Shown: positions 28,833 to 38,137, counted from the stretch's first letter. The stretch is 64,000 bases of DNA from Phocaeicola sp. (GCA_022764505.1 JALEQJ010000025.1:1-64000); one strand, 5' to 3'. The notes: generated by a model from the sequence alone, not told the origin. Made by a program: numbers and translations.

Positions 28833-28968
28833 ACTATTTTAAATTTGTATTTACATTTTCTCTTATTTCATCTATTGATAGGTCAGCCTTCATTTTGTGT
28901 TACATTTTCTGGTTCTTGCTCCATTGCATAAACTTCATTATTTACTTATTTTAAGAATAAAATCCATG

Positions 28969-28999
28969 CAAAGGTATTGTCGCTTCCAAGTAGATACAA
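28969..28999 (-). promoter_or_regulatory. Promoter of the unknown-M16-ChaN operon
   Basis: On the gene strand TACCTTTG (28969-28976) with TTG (28997-28999) 20 bp upstream. The transcript would have a leader of about 130 bases before the ATG at 28832. Confidence 0.6.
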
Positions 29000-29110
29000 T
29001 ACCTAAAAATAGTGATTTCTTACACCTTACTTCTAAAGAAAAAATCACAAAAAAGTAACGTAGTTTTAGTACACAATATCTAACAATACAAAGTATAAAC
29101 CTCCATCACG

Positions 29111-29165
29111 GAATATAAGAACTCAAGCATGGTTTATATAAACTTACGGTACTGTTTACATAAAC
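29111..29165. repeat. Phased GTTTATATAAAC palindrome array, copy 2
   Basis: Units GAATATAAGAAC (29111-29122, decayed), GTTTATATAAAC (29132-29143, perfect) and GTTTACATAAAC (29154-29165), with centres 21 and 22 bp apart as in the other arrays. Confidence 0.75.
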
Positions 29166-29242
29166 TTCCGCATAAAATAGAAAAGCTTGACCATCTACGA
29201 AACTTTATGATGAAGGGACTACCGATTTCGGAAAGAACAAAA

Positions 29243-29276
29243 AAGCTATCTCTCCGCATAAACGAAGAGATAGCTT
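29243..29276 (-). terminator. Terminator after the HpaII-like gene
   Basis: A perfect 11-bp stem AAGCTATCTCT (29243-29253) / AGAGATAGCTT (29266-29276), followed on the bottom strand by a T run, 30 bases past the stop. Confidence 0.85.
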
Positions 29277-29305
29277 GTATTATATACTCTAAAGAACTTT
29301 GAGTT

Positions 29306-30394
29306 TTATCTTTTGACGAGTCCTATTTTCAAATTCAGTTTGAAATAATAGACACCATTTTCTTTTTCTAAATAACCGTATTTATCTTTTTCTGTAGATC
29401 CTTTCAGCAAGCGAGTATTATGGTACAAGTAATCTGCCCAATGCTGTCTGTTCCATTTGTTCAAGCAAAGCACTTCCCCTTTTCCTGTGAGTATAAGCAT
29501 ACCACCTATAGCAGTTTCTTTTCCATTATATAGTTTTGCAGGACGCATACCTTGCGCTAGGGCGAGAAGCAGTTCTTTCACTTTATATTCATAATATCCG
29601 TGTTTACTTATAAGTTCTTCCTTAATTTTGAGAGGATTCAGTGCCTTCAGTGCTTCTGTAAGCTCGGATACCTTTGTGATACCTTCTACCCACATACATC
29701 TTACCATTTCTCCGAATAAACGTCCTGCATGAAGATCTATCAGAGAAAGATTACTCCTGAAAATTTTGTCTGCCACATCGTTGTACTTCAATGCGCCCCC
29801 CAATCTTTCTATCATAAGCATGCGTGCCATCACATCTTCCTCCCCTCCTTCGCAATTAATCTTATGCACAGTAGGCGAAGGAAACTTTACACCGGTCTGT
29901 TCAAACTTAAAATTGGCACTACGTCCACCATCTAAGAGTGGCATAGTAGCTCCTCCTATCAAGCTATGAACTACCATTCCTATAGGTGGCATCTCGGCAT
30001 TATAAAAACAGATAAACATATCTGTGCGATCCTCTGTATGAGCCGCCAAATCATAAATAGCAACTGCATCTAAGAAGGCTTCTATTTCTTCCGTAGCAGA
30101 AACATCATTCTCTTGAGTTGTTCTCATAGCTTCCAAAATAAGTTCCGCCACAATAGCAAAATCTTCTCTTGGCACACGCTGATCTATATTTTCTCCCTGA
30201 ATCAAGACTTCTGTTTCTTGAATATGATACCGGCGTGTACCATCGTGTTCTTCACGCTGTATATACACAATGGGATACTTATCCTCTGTATGAGAGGTAT
30301 TATCTATACGGGCTACCGAAACTGCTCCGTCTGTTAAAAGACGAAAGAAAATATACAGCTCGCTCCATTCACGCTTGGTCGCTTCGAATGCCAT
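29306..30394 (-). CDS. HpaII-family restriction-endonuclease-like protein, orphan
   Basis: The 362-residue protein resembles the HpaII restriction endonuclease family (cleaves CCGG in the type member): start KREWSELYIFFRLLTDGAV, the nuclease-like centre DRTDMFICF (Asp125) then GMVVHSLIGGATMPLLDGGR (139-158), and the C-terminal YYEYKVKELLLALAQGM and GGMLILTGKGEVLCLNKWNR. Recalling the family, the centre usually reads GFSIKS; here position 143 is His instead of the presumed catalytic Lys, so activity is doubtful. No DNA methyltransferase lies in the window. It begins 30 bases after the 5'-nucleotidase gene and ends at a strong terminator. The family call is by resemblance only. Confidence 0.72.
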   Translation of the reverse strand: MAFEATKREWSELYIFFRLLTDGAVSVARIDNTSHTEDKYPIVYIQREEHDGTRRYHIQETEVLIQGENIDQRVPREDFAIVAELILEAMRTTQENDVSATEEIEAFLDAVAIYDLAAHTEDRTDMFICFYNAEMPPIGMVVHSLIGGATMPLLDGGRSANFKFEQTGVKFPSPTVHKINCEGGEEDVMARMLMIERLGGALKYNDVADKIFRSNLSLIDLHAGRLFGEMVRCMWVEGITKVSELTEALKALNPLKIKEELISKHGYYEYKVKELLLALAQGMRPAKLYNGKETAIGGMLILTGKGEVLCLNKWNRQHWADYLYHNTRLLKGSTEKDKYGYLEKENGVYYFKLNLKIGLVKR

Positions 30395-30424
30395 ACTATT
30401 GCTTCTATTATTGGATTAAATGTT

Positions 30425-32146
30425 TTATTGATTGAATACGATTCTCCTGTCTTTTTGTGTAGCTGCTTTTACCCATTCTTCCGGAATAAACTTCCATTGA
30501 TTCATAGGAGATGGGTGCAATTCGCCCAATTCTTCTATACGTTTCATCAAGTAATAGCGCAAATCTTTGGTTGTAGCATAAATTATACGATTAGAAAGTT
30601 CAGACTTGGGTATTCCTGCACCTTTGGTAAGTAGATCTCCTCCTCCATTTCCTCTATAAGAGTTGACGGCGACTTTATAAGTCTTGTCTTCTTCCCACAG
30701 GCTGCCATCCGCCATAGACAAAATATGAATTTTCTCTCCTTGTGGTTTGGTAACATCTACAGTATAACAGATGCCCGCAGCCGAATCAAAATTGTACGTA
30801 GGATTTTGGAAGCGTCCACGTTCACCCTCTTCTGTATTGAGGAGTAATAGATGGTCTGTAGGACTACTCATTTGCGCAGTCCATAAAGCATAAGACATCT
30901 CTAAGTAGTTCTTTATTTCTTTTCCTGTAAGCTGCATCACATAGAGCATATTTTCATATTTGTAGAGGTTGAACATATCACTCATGAATATATCTCCTTC
31001 TCTGATAGTTGCTGTAGGAGAGAGTGGTGCACAAAAAGAAATATCAGCTCCAGTCAAATCCAGTTGCATTTGATGTATCAAATCAACAAAAGCAGAAGAA
31101 CCAAAGAAAGCATCTACAGCAGAGATAGTTCTATCTATATGCCCTATTTTCTTGCTTACAAACTCTTTCGTAGCATCAAAGTGAGACTGAAATTTATAAA
31201 TGAAACTCTTATCTACTCCCGAATCTCGTACATCTACCAGCTTTCCTTGCACTGTTTTCTTTATATTTCCTTGTTGCTTTTGCACCTTTATAGTTACATC
31301 TGCTATATTTCTTGCACCATTGGCTGGGTTTATCAATAAGACCGAATCTCCCAATAAATTTTCCACTTTTGTGCAAGCAGTTTTATGGTCGTGTCCCATC
31401 AAAATCATATCAAAACCCGGTATACGAGTAGCTATATTTTGCGAGGCGTTTTCTACTACTCCCCCTAATATATTACCTGCTGTACCTGCATGAAATATAC
31501 CAATCAGAACATCCGGATGCTCTTTTTCTTTAATCCATTGTACCCACTTTTTTGCAGCAACTTCCATTTCTTCAAAATATAGTCCGCTCCATAATTGTTT
31601 AGGCAGCCAAGAAGGGATAGCAGGTGTAGTTAGTCCCAAGATAACAACTTTGACCCCCTCTTTTGTCAATACTTTATAAGGAGGTAAGTAATTGCTTCCA
31701 TCTGTTTCTCTCAATACATTCGCTCCCAACACGGGCATTTTCAGCTGGGCTATCCATCTATCGTACACCGAATGTCCCGTTTCTATATCATGATTACCTA
31801 TATTTACAGCATCGTACTGCATATAGTTAAACATATCTGCAACCACGTGTGTAGAAACGGTATCTATGTAATTGTAATAATAGGCTATAGGCTGTCCTTG
31901 AAGAATATCCCCATTGTCTAAGAGGATTACTTTATCACCATACAGCCGTCTCAAGTTTTTTACATAAGTACTGACTTGCGCCAAACTACCTTTAGCAGGT
32001 TTTCTGTTAATAAAGTCGTAAGGAAAGAAACTTCCATGTACGTCGGTAGTTCCTATAATACGAAGTGTAACCTCTTGTAGTGGTTTTGCCATGGTATATC
32101 CCCATGTAAGAAAAGATATTGCCATATATAAAAATAATCGTTTCAT
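30425..32146 (-). CDS. Periplasmic 5'-nucleotidase / 2',3'-cyclic phosphodiesterase
   Basis: A metallophosphoesterase that removes phosphate from extracellular nucleotides for salvage. The 573 residues start with a signal peptide (MKRLFLYMAISFLTWGYTMA), then the binuclear-metal domain with IGTTDVHGSFFPYD, LDNGDILQG, NIGNHDIETG and MGHDHK, and a C-terminal nucleotide-binding 5'-nucleotidase domain (about 340-560) with NSYRGNGGGDLLTKGAGI. It probably shares a transcript with the HpaII-like gene just downstream. Confidence 0.9.
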   Translation of the reverse strand: MKRLFLYMAISFLTWGYTMAKPLQEVTLRIIGTTDVHGSFFPYDFINRKPAKGSLAQVSTYVKNLRRLYGDKVILLDNGDILQGQPIAYYYNYIDTVSTHVVADMFNYMQYDAVNIGNHDIETGHSVYDRWIAQLKMPVLGANVLRETDGSNYLPPYKVLTKEGVKVVILGLTTPAIPSWLPKQLWSGLYFEEMEVAAKKWVQWIKEKEHPDVLIGIFHAGTAGNILGGVVENASQNIATRIPGFDMILMGHDHKTACTKVENLLGDSVLLINPANGARNIADVTIKVQKQQGNIKKTVQGKLVDVRDSGVDKSFIYKFQSHFDATKEFVSKKIGHIDRTISAVDAFFGSSAFVDLIHQMQLDLTGADISFCAPLSPTATIREGDIFMSDMFNLYKYENMLYVMQLTGKEIKNYLEMSYALWTAQMSSPTDHLLLLNTEEGERGRFQNPTYNFDSAAGICYTVDVTKPQGEKIHILSMADGSLWEEDKTYKVAVNSYRGNGGGDLLTKGAGIPKSELSNRIIYATTKDLRYYLMKRIEELGELHPSPMNQWKFIPEEWVKAATQKDRRIVFNQ

Positions 32147-32180
32147 ACTTACTTGTTTTTCACACTGCGAAATCTATAAA

Positions 32181-32213
32181 AAAAGCCTCTGATGGTATTC
32201 CCATCAGAAGCCT
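32181..32213 (-). terminator. Terminator of the bamD-rpoZ-DUF4293 operon
   Basis: TCTGATGG/CCATCAGA stem with a 5-base loop and a partly paired base, followed on the bottom strand by seven T residues. Confidence 0.75.
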
Positions 32214-32234
32214 ATAAATGTTTGTTCTTTGGTT

Positions 32235-32681
32235 TCAACGTAAACGGTCGTATGCTCGTACTAACATTTCGTCCTTCCCTATTCCACGCATAGCTAACCA
32301 AGTAAGAATAATACTTACCGCAGGTAAAGCCAACGTCCAAGATAAGACAAACTTCATATCTCCTTTCAATAAGAAAATAAATGCCACAAGTGTAAGATAA
32401 TAACCTATCAAAAGAATGATAGAGAAGATACACAATCGGATTTGAAGCATACGTTTCTTAAACAAAAAGATATTACAAGTACTTATTAAAGCCACGATGA
32501 GCAAGATAGCACACAAAGCCCAAGGCGTATAGCTTTTTGTTCCATCTGCATAAGCCAGCATACTGTTGTACAGCGTATTTATATCTGTGCCTGCTATAAA
32601 ATACCCTATAGGATTAAATAGCATAAACACAGCTATTGCTGCTACCAAAAAGAGATAGATAGTTTGTACACGCTGAATCAT
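32235..32681 (-). CDS. DUF4293 membrane protein
   Basis: A 148-residue protein with four predicted transmembrane segments (about 7-27, 54-74, 82-104 and 110-130). The start MIQRVQTIYLFLVA and the ending around RAYDRLR are typical of DUF4293, a family of Bacteroidota proteins without known function. It overlaps the rpoZ stop by 4 bases and is the last gene of the bamD-rpoZ-DUF4293 operon, an order kept in many Bacteroidales. Confidence 0.85.
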   Translation of the reverse strand: MIQRVQTIYLFLVAAIAVFMLFNPIGYFIAGTDINTLYNSMLAYADGTKSYTPWALCAILLIVALISTCNIFLFKKRMLQIRLCIFSIILLIGYYLTLVAFIFLLKGDMKFVLSWTLALPAVSIILTWLAMRGIGKDEMLVRAYDRLR

Positions 32682-33010
32682 AAAGTGTCTTTTACCTTTG
32701 CAGGGTTACGATGATACACTTTTCCTTCTATATACTCCTGCGTAGCAATGAGAGTTGGTTTAGGAAGTTTTTCGTAATAACGAGAAATCTCTATTTGCTC
32801 TCTATTTTCGAAGACTTCTTCCAAATTATCTGTGTATGAAGCAAATTCTTGCAGCTTCTTTGAAAGTTCATTTTTCATTTCTACTGCAATCTGATTAGCA
32901 CGCTTTCCTATGATAGCTACTGTTTCATATACGTTACCAGTGTCCTTGCATAAGTCCATCATATCACGTGTAGTAGTGGTGGTAGGAGCGGTCGTTTTCT
33001 TGTAATCCAT
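32678..33010 (-). CDS. rpoZ: RNA polymerase omega subunit-like protein
   Basis: A 110-residue protein of the Bacteroidota RpoZ family, which helps assemble the RNA polymerase beta' subunit. Seen: a threonine-rich start, then the omega core TGNVYETVAIIGKRANQIAVEMK, where R-A-N-Q-I matches the conserved omega helix, followed by LSKKLQEFASYTDN. Length and position between bamD and DUF4293 fit. Confidence 0.85.
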   Translation of the reverse strand: MDYKKTTAPTTTTTRDMMDLCKDTGNVYETVAIIGKRANQIAVEMKNELSKKLQEFASYTDNLEEVFENREQIEISRYYEKLPKPTLIATQEYIEGKVYHRNPAKVKDTL

Positions 33011-33042
33011 TTTGCTGATTCTATTTTATTATTTCTGTTTAA

Positions 33043-33882
33043 TTATTCTGATGCCGATGTTTCTGCGTACTTCATTGCATTCTTGAAAATACTTTCTACA
33101 TCGGATAAGCTCTTGCTTTCGGGAAAGTCATTCTTGAATGCGTAGTATTCATCTATTACGTCTTGCATACGTTCCTGCTTTTTCTCTTCTACGCTTTCCT
33201 TAGCAAGCCCATACTTGGCTTTTAGGATTAAGAGAGCCAACGCTTCACGCATACTTGTATAAGGATAATCTTTCAATACGTTTTGAGCAGTAACTATCGC
33301 TGCTTGATAATTATTCCCCGTGCTTGCTATAGACGAATTTCCTGTATAAGTACCCAAATCATAATACAGCTTTGCTGAGTAATATTCCTTTTCTACTAAG
33401 CGATCTTGTAACTCAAATATCATATCTTGCGCCTGTAGTCTGCGTGCCGAAGAAGGGAAAAACTCTATAAATACTTGTAACTCTCTAATGGCATTATAAG
33501 TATTGGTTTGATCCAAACGATACTCCGGGGTTCCCAAGTAGAGAGAACGTCCGCTTTGAAAGCGAGCTTCTTCTGTAAACTCGCCTCGTGGATAAGAAGT
33601 ATAGTAAGTAGTGAAGTAATTGGCAGCCATCACGTAATCTCCTTGATTTTGATAGGTCATACCCAACATATACAAAGCTTCTTCTCCATAGGAAGAACCC
33701 TTCAATATGGGCACCAATTCTTCCAATAATGTAGCTGCTTTCCCATAAGAACCTTCAGTAAAAAAAGCTTTGGCTGCTTCGTACTTATATTCGTAATCTG
33801 CACTCTTCAGTACCTTATTATACTCGCTACATGAAGAGAGTAAACACAGTGTCACGAAAGCTGTTGCTATATATTGTTTCAT
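33043..33882 (-). CDS. bamD: Outer-membrane assembly lipoprotein BamD
   Basis: BamD is a lipoprotein of the BAM complex that inserts beta-barrel proteins into the outer membrane, and so serves the barrels of this window. The 279-residue protein has a signal peptide with lipobox LLSSC (Cys18) and then five tetratricopeptide-like helix pairs, with YEYKYEAAKAFFTEGSYGKA, YMLGMTYQNQGDYVMAANYF and RGEFTEEARFQSGRSL. It is the first gene of its operon, behind a well-spaced promoter. Confidence 0.92.
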   Translation of the reverse strand: MKQYIATAFVTLCLLSSCSEYNKVLKSADYEYKYEAAKAFFTEGSYGKAATLLEELVPILKGSSYGEEALYMLGMTYQNQGDYVMAANYFTTYYTSYPRGEFTEEARFQSGRSLYLGTPEYRLDQTNTYNAIRELQVFIEFFPSSARRLQAQDMIFELQDRLVEKEYYSAKLYYDLGTYTGNSSIASTGNNYQAAIVTAQNVLKDYPYTSMREALALLILKAKYGLAKESVEEKKQERMQDVIDEYYAFKNDFPESKSLSDVESIFKNAMKYAETSASE

Positions 33883-33902
33883 ATCAAGTCTGTATAGTTT
33901 TG

Positions 33903-33933
33903 CAAAAGTAGCTGTTTCGGACTAATAAATCAA
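33903..33933 (-). promoter_or_regulatory. Promoter of the bamD operon
   Basis: TACTTTTG on the gene strand (33903-33910) with TTG (33931-33933) 20 bp upstream. The ATG lies 20 bases from the box, giving a very short leader. Confidence 0.65.
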
Positions 33934-34015
33934 CAATTAGATACTTTTTTGCATATAGTTCGTCTTCTTACTCAAAAAAACAACCAGAGATGTTATATGT
34001 TTTTGTTAAATAAAA

Positions 34016-34023
34016 TATATTTG
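34016..34023 (+). promoter_or_regulatory. Promoter -7 box of the Crp/Fnr gene
   Basis: TATATTTG fits TAnnTTTG and lies 24 bases before the ATG at 34048. It supports that start over the TTG at 33949, which precedes the box. Confidence 0.45.
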
Positions 34024-34047
34024 TCCTCTAAATTCGCTTTTTTGAAT

Positions 34048-34749
34048 ATGCTAAATATAGACTCAAAACTAACCACTCTCTCTCAGAGTTTACCCGAACT
34101 TTGGGAATTATTAACTACAGAACAACAAATACAAATAGCCCCCTATGCTACTATCAAACTTTACAAAAAGAACGAGTCTATTCATTCAGAAAATGACAAT
34201 CCACAAGATTTAATGTGCCTGATAGATGGCAAAGTAAAAGTTGTAAAAGAAGGAGCAAGTAGAAAAACTACGATTGTACGCATCATCAATAGTGGGGAGT
34301 ATTTCGGATACAGAGCTTTTTTTTCGCAAGAGCCTTATAAGACAGCTGCTGTGGCTTTTTCAGACTCTTATGTTTGTCTTATTCCTATGCATATCATTTG
34401 CGACATTCTCAAAGAAAATACCTGCTTAGCGATGTTCTTTATCAGAAGGCTGTCCAAAGAGCTTGGAGCTGCTGATGAAAAATTAGTCAATCTCACTCAA
34501 AAGCACATCAGAGGAAGATTGGCAGAAGCTCTTTTGACTTTGCAAGATACATACGGAATGGAAGACGATAATTGTACGTTGAACATCTACCTTTCTCGAG
34601 AAGATCTTGCCAACCTGTCCAATATGACAGCCTCCAATGCCATCAGAACCCTCTCTAATTTTGCCACAGAAAAGCTTATCATCATAGATGGCAGACGAAT
34701 TAAGCTCATAGATATAGAAGGGCTAAGAAAAATAAGTATCACAGGATAA
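34048..34749 (+). CDS. Crp/Fnr-family transcription regulator
   Basis: A 233-residue activator-type regulator with an N-terminal cyclic-nucleotide-binding-like beta roll (about 10-125, with LMCLIDGKVKVVKEG and VRIINSGEYFGYRAFF), a long dimerisation helix (SKELGAADEKLVNLTQKHI) and a C-terminal winged helix-turn-helix (YLSREDLANLSNMTASNAIRTLSNF). There is no FNR-type cysteine cluster, so oxygen sensing by iron-sulphur is unlikely. The open frame extends to a TTG at 33949, but the ATG here fits the family length. It may control mscS or the divergent bamD operon, but no operator could be named. Confidence 0.87.
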   Translation: MLNIDSKLTTLSQSLPELWELLTTEQQIQIAPYATIKLYKKNESIHSENDNPQDLMCLIDGKVKVVKEGASRKTTIVRIINSGEYFGYRAFFSQEPYKTAAVAFSDSYVCLIPMHIICDILKENTCLAMFFIRRLSKELGAADEKLVNLTQKHIRGRLAEALLTLQDTYGMEDDNCTLNIYLSREDLANLSNMTASNAIRTLSNFATEKLIIIDGRRIKLIDIEGLRKISITG

Positions 34750-34776
34750 TTCACAATACAAATAACACAACTAATT

Positions 34777-35592
34777 ATGTTTTTAAGCATCACAGACAAA
34801 GCCTCTCCGGAAACTATGGAGAAACTTTTAGACAAACTCATTATCTATGGAGTAGAATTAGGAAAGGACATCATAGCAGCTGTTCTCATTTATATAATAG
34901 GGAGATTTATTATACGCCAGCTCAAGAATGTCATAGATAAGATTTTATTACGTAGGAAAATAGATCCCAGCGTCCACTCTTTTATCCAAAGCCTTACAAG
35001 TCTTTTACTGAACTTAGTATTGACCTTTGCTGTAGTAGCTCAATTAGGGATAGATACAGCAAGCTTCACTGCCCTCTTTGTTTCTGCCGGTGCTGCTATA
35101 GGTATGGCACTTTCCGGCAACTTATCCAACTTTGCAGGTGGACTTATTCTACTTATATTCAAGCCATTCAAAGTAGGAGATTTCATAGAAACCAGTACTG
35201 TAAGCGGTACTGTTAAAGAAATTCAGATTTTCCACACAATCCTCATCACGCCTGATAACAAAATTATATATACCCCCAATGGTGTGATGAGCAGCAACTA
35301 TATCACCAATTATAGTGTACAAGAAAAAAGACGTGCTGAATGGATTCTCAGATTAGATGCAGGTAAAGATTTTAGCATAGAAAAAGAAAAGATACAAACT
35401 ATTCTCCTGAATGATAAACGTGTGCTTTCCGCACCGGAACCACTCATTGTCATCAATGCACTGCATGAAAGAAGAATGGAAATTATGATCAGAGCATGGA
35501 CTTTGTCCACAGATTTTTGGGACGTATATTATAATATCTACGAAAAGTTACAACAACAAGGATTTCCCGAGGAAGGACATAAACACAAGTAA
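34777..35592 (+). CDS. Small-conductance mechanosensitive channel (MscS family)
   Basis: A 271-residue MscS-like inner-membrane channel: two or three transmembrane segments (about 20-45, 65-85 and 95-118), the pore helix SAGAAIGMALSGNLSNFAGG followed by KPFKVGDFIE, then the beta domain with YTPNGVMSSNYITNYS and a cytoplasmic alpha/beta end. The short length is typical of minimal MscS proteins. It starts 27 bases after the Crp gene and may be in one transcript with it and pyrH. Confidence 0.93.
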   Translation: MFLSITDKASPETMEKLLDKLIIYGVELGKDIIAAVLIYIIGRFIIRQLKNVIDKILLRRKIDPSVHSFIQSLTSLLLNLVLTFAVVAQLGIDTASFTALFVSAGAAIGMALSGNLSNFAGGLILLIFKPFKVGDFIETSTVSGTVKEIQIFHTILITPDNKIIYTPNGVMSSNYITNYSVQEKRRAEWILRLDAGKDFSIEKEKIQTILLNDKRVLSAPEPLIVINALHERRMEIMIRAWTLSTDFWDVYYNIYEKLQQQGFPEEGHKHK

Positions 35593-35615
35593 AACAACTA
35601 TTACAACATAAAACA

Positions 35616-36326
35616 ATGAAAAAATACAAACGCATATTGCTAAAGCTAAGCGGAGAAAGTCTAATGGGTGAACAAGGCTACGGAATAGATGAAAAAAGAC
35701 TTTCCGAATATGCTAAGCAAATAAAAGAAATACACGAACTCGGTATAGAAATTGGTATCGTGATAGGTGGAGGCAATATCTTCAGAGGATTAAGCGGAGC
35801 AGGAAAAGGATATGATAGAGTAAAAGGAGACCAAATGGGTATGCTTGCTACTGTCATCAACAGTCTCGGATTATCTTCTGCACTCACAGCACAAGGTGTA
35901 AAAAACAAGGTTCTCACCGCCATTAGCATGGAACCGATAGGAGAATTTTATACCAAGTGGAAAGCCATAGAAACTATGGAAAATGGAGCTGTAGCCATCT
36001 TTTCCGCAGGTACAGGAAATCCATTTTTCACTACAGACACAGGTTCTTCTCTGCGTGGCATAGAGATAGAAGCAGACGTAATGCTCAAAGGAACACGTGT
36101 AGATGGTATTTATACAGCAGATCCGGAAAAAGATCCTACAGCTACGAAGTTTGACGAAATTACTTACGATGAAGTCTTGGCACGCGGCTTAAAAGTTATG
36201 GATTTAACAGCTACTTGTATGTGTAAAGAAAACAACTTGCCGATTATTGTTTTTGATATGGATACAGTTGGTAATCTTAAAAAAGTACTTACAGGAGAGC
36301 CTATCGGCACTTTGGTACATAACTAA
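35616..36326 (+). CDS. pyrH: UMP kinase
   Basis: It phosphorylates UMP to UDP in pyrimidine nucleotide synthesis; the bacterial enzyme is a hexamer regulated by GTP and UTP. The 236-residue protein has the amino-acid-kinase fold with LKLSGESLMG at the start, GGGNIFRG (about 50), DQMGMLATVINSLGLSSAL, the GTGNPFFTTDT loop, and DVMLKGTRVDGIYTADP. Full length. A strong terminator follows. Confidence 0.97.
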   Translation: MKKYKRILLKLSGESLMGEQGYGIDEKRLSEYAKQIKEIHELGIEIGIVIGGGNIFRGLSGAGKGYDRVKGDQMGMLATVINSLGLSSALTAQGVKNKVLTAISMEPIGEFYTKWKAIETMENGAVAIFSAGTGNPFFTTDTGSSLRGIEIEADVMLKGTRVDGIYTADPEKDPTATKFDEITYDEVLARGLKVMDLTATCMCKENNLPIIVFDMDTVGNLKKVLTGEPIGTLVHN

Positions 36327-36350
36327 GGTACATTTTTCAAATAAAAAGAG

Positions 36351-36387
36351 AAACCCTCGCATCTGCTATTTAGCGATGCGAGGGTTT
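36351..36387. terminator. Terminator between pyrH and the alpha-amylase gene
   Basis: A perfect 13-bp stem AAACCCTCGCATC (36351-36363) / GATGCGAGGGTTT (36375-36387) with flanking A/T tracts, usable by the two convergent genes. Confidence 0.9.
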
Positions 36388-36398
36388 TCATTTGTATC

Positions 36399-38087
36399 TT
36401 AACTTATCTTCATTTTCCAAATTCTGCTACCGTGCGCAGGTAGTTCCATTGCAGTAGGCTGTTCGTCTGTAAAGCTCAATTCAGCTTGTTCTCCTGTCAA
36501 TAAATCTATAGCTGTAATCTTCTCCTTTCTATTCATTTTCCAATGCTCAAAAGCGTGTGCAGGGATTTGCACTGCTATGCGAGTGGCGTCCGGTGAAAAA
36601 TTGGCAACAATGAATAAGAGTTCTTCTTCGTATTTCCTCAAAAAAGCATATTGTCTGTGGTCATTCATCAGAGGACCCCCCTGATTGGCATACATCAAAT
36701 CAAAAAATTCTCCTGCATAGAGTGTCGCTTCTGTAGCACACAAACCGAGAACTTTTTTATAATACTCTCTCCATGTACACTCTTCTACAGTAAGTAATTC
36801 CTCATTGAATTTCCCTTTATTATACCAACGTGCGAGTGTAGAGGGATTCCAATAATCAAAAATCGTAGTACGTCCATCTACCCCACTAAATCCTTCTGCG
36901 TCCATTCCTCTCTCTCCAAGTTCTTGCCCAAAGTATAGCATAAAAGGATTTTTCTGAAGACAAGCAGCCACTACTAAGGCTGGAAGAGCGGAGTTTGCAT
37001 TTCCTGCAAAGAAAGACGAAGCAATACGCTGTTCATCGTGATTTTCCAAGAAATAAAGCATATGGTCTTTTATATCGTCCACAGCTTGCCAAGCAACTGT
37101 AATAGCAGAAGCAGGTGTACTTCCTACCATCACCCCACGCAAAGTATCGTAAAGCCCCACTTTATCATAAAGATAATCAAAACCACCTTCGTGCAAATAG
37201 CGTCTATAAAGAGCAGGATTATAGACTTCTCCTATAAATAGTGTATCGGGAAATGTTACTTTAATCTGTGGAATAACCCAATGCCAAAACTCACAAGGCA
37301 CCATTTCTACCATATCGCAACGGAAACCGTCTACACCTTTTTCTCTCCAGTAGCACAAAATATCTTTCATCTTATACCATGTATCTGGAATAGGAGAAAA
37401 ATGACAGGTTCCTGTACTATAATCTACTCCGTAATTCAGTTTTACAGTTTCATACCAATCATTTACAGAGGGAAAAGCATGAAAACAATCATTGCCCGTA
37501 GCTTTAGCAGGCATCTCCTCATAGCGTCCCCATTGTGGAATATCTCTATCACACACTTCGCCTGATAGAGCTGTATGAGGTATATAATAAAAATTATTCT
37601 GAGGAGAGAATGCCCACTCCGTATAATCTGTTGCACCAAAATTTTTCCCTCTACCTGCTGAGTGCGTAGAATGATATTGGCGTGCCACATGATTAGGAAC
37701 GAAATCTATCAGCACTTTCAAACCTGCCTTGTGCGTACGAGCAACAAGGAGTTCAAATTCTTTCATACTTCGCTCTACTTCTGTAGCCAAATCCGGGTCT
37801 ACGCTATAATAATCATTGATGGCATAAGGAGATCCTGCTCGTCCTTTTACTACAGCAGGGTGGCACAAAGGAATGCCATATGCAGTATAATCTGTTTGTG
37901 TAGCGTGTGCCAAAATACCTGTGTACCAAATATGTGTAGCACCCAAATCTTTGATAGATTGCAGTGCTTTCTGACTGATGGATTTCATTTTTCCACAGCC
38001 ATTCTCCTCTATATTACCATTAGGTTGATTCTTATTTTTAGAGTTGGCAAATAAACGATTAAGAATCTGATAGATAATTATTTTCAT
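36399..38087 (-). CDS. GH13 alpha-amylase family glycosidase
   Basis: A 562-residue enzyme acting on alpha-glucans. It opens with KIIIYQILNRLF and ENGCGKM, as in other Bacteroidales cytoplasmic amylases, then VLIDFVPNHVARQYH (region I), GFRCDMVEMVP (nucleophile Asp), TLFIGEVYNP (acid Glu), and LENHDEQR (third acid). There is no signal peptide, so it is probably cytoplasmic and works on glycogen or imported oligosaccharides. The C-terminal beta domain (last 90 residues) is intact. Confidence 0.92.
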   Translation of the reverse strand: MKIIIYQILNRLFANSKNKNQPNGNIEENGCGKMKSISQKALQSIKDLGATHIWYTGILAHATQTDYTAYGIPLCHPAVVKGRAGSPYAINDYYSVDPDLATEVERSMKEFELLVARTHKAGLKVLIDFVPNHVARQYHSTHSAGRGKNFGATDYTEWAFSPQNNFYYIPHTALSGEVCDRDIPQWGRYEEMPAKATGNDCFHAFPSVNDWYETVKLNYGVDYSTGTCHFSPIPDTWYKMKDILCYWREKGVDGFRCDMVEMVPCEFWHWVIPQIKVTFPDTLFIGEVYNPALYRRYLHEGGFDYLYDKVGLYDTLRGVMVGSTPASAITVAWQAVDDIKDHMLYFLENHDEQRIASSFFAGNANSALPALVVAACLQKNPFMLYFGQELGERGMDAEGFSGVDGRTTIFDYWNPSTLARWYNKGKFNEELLTVEECTWREYYKKVLGLCATEATLYAGEFFDLMYANQGGPLMNDHRQYAFLRKYEEELLFIVANFSPDATRIAVQIPAHAFEHWKMNRKEKITAIDLLTGEQAELSFTDEQPTAMELPAHGSRIWKMKIS

Positions 38088-38137
38088 CTGTTCCTATTTT
38101 GTATTGTAACGTAAACTACATTCAGATTATAAACAAA

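Larger units (their letters stand above)
28833..29305. other. 473-base intergenic gap
   Basis: It holds the operon promoter (28969-28999), the second GTTTATATAAAC array (29111-29165) and the terminator of the HpaII-like gene (29243-29276). No convincing gene was found; short frames are AT-rich and lack coding character. Confidence 0.7.
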
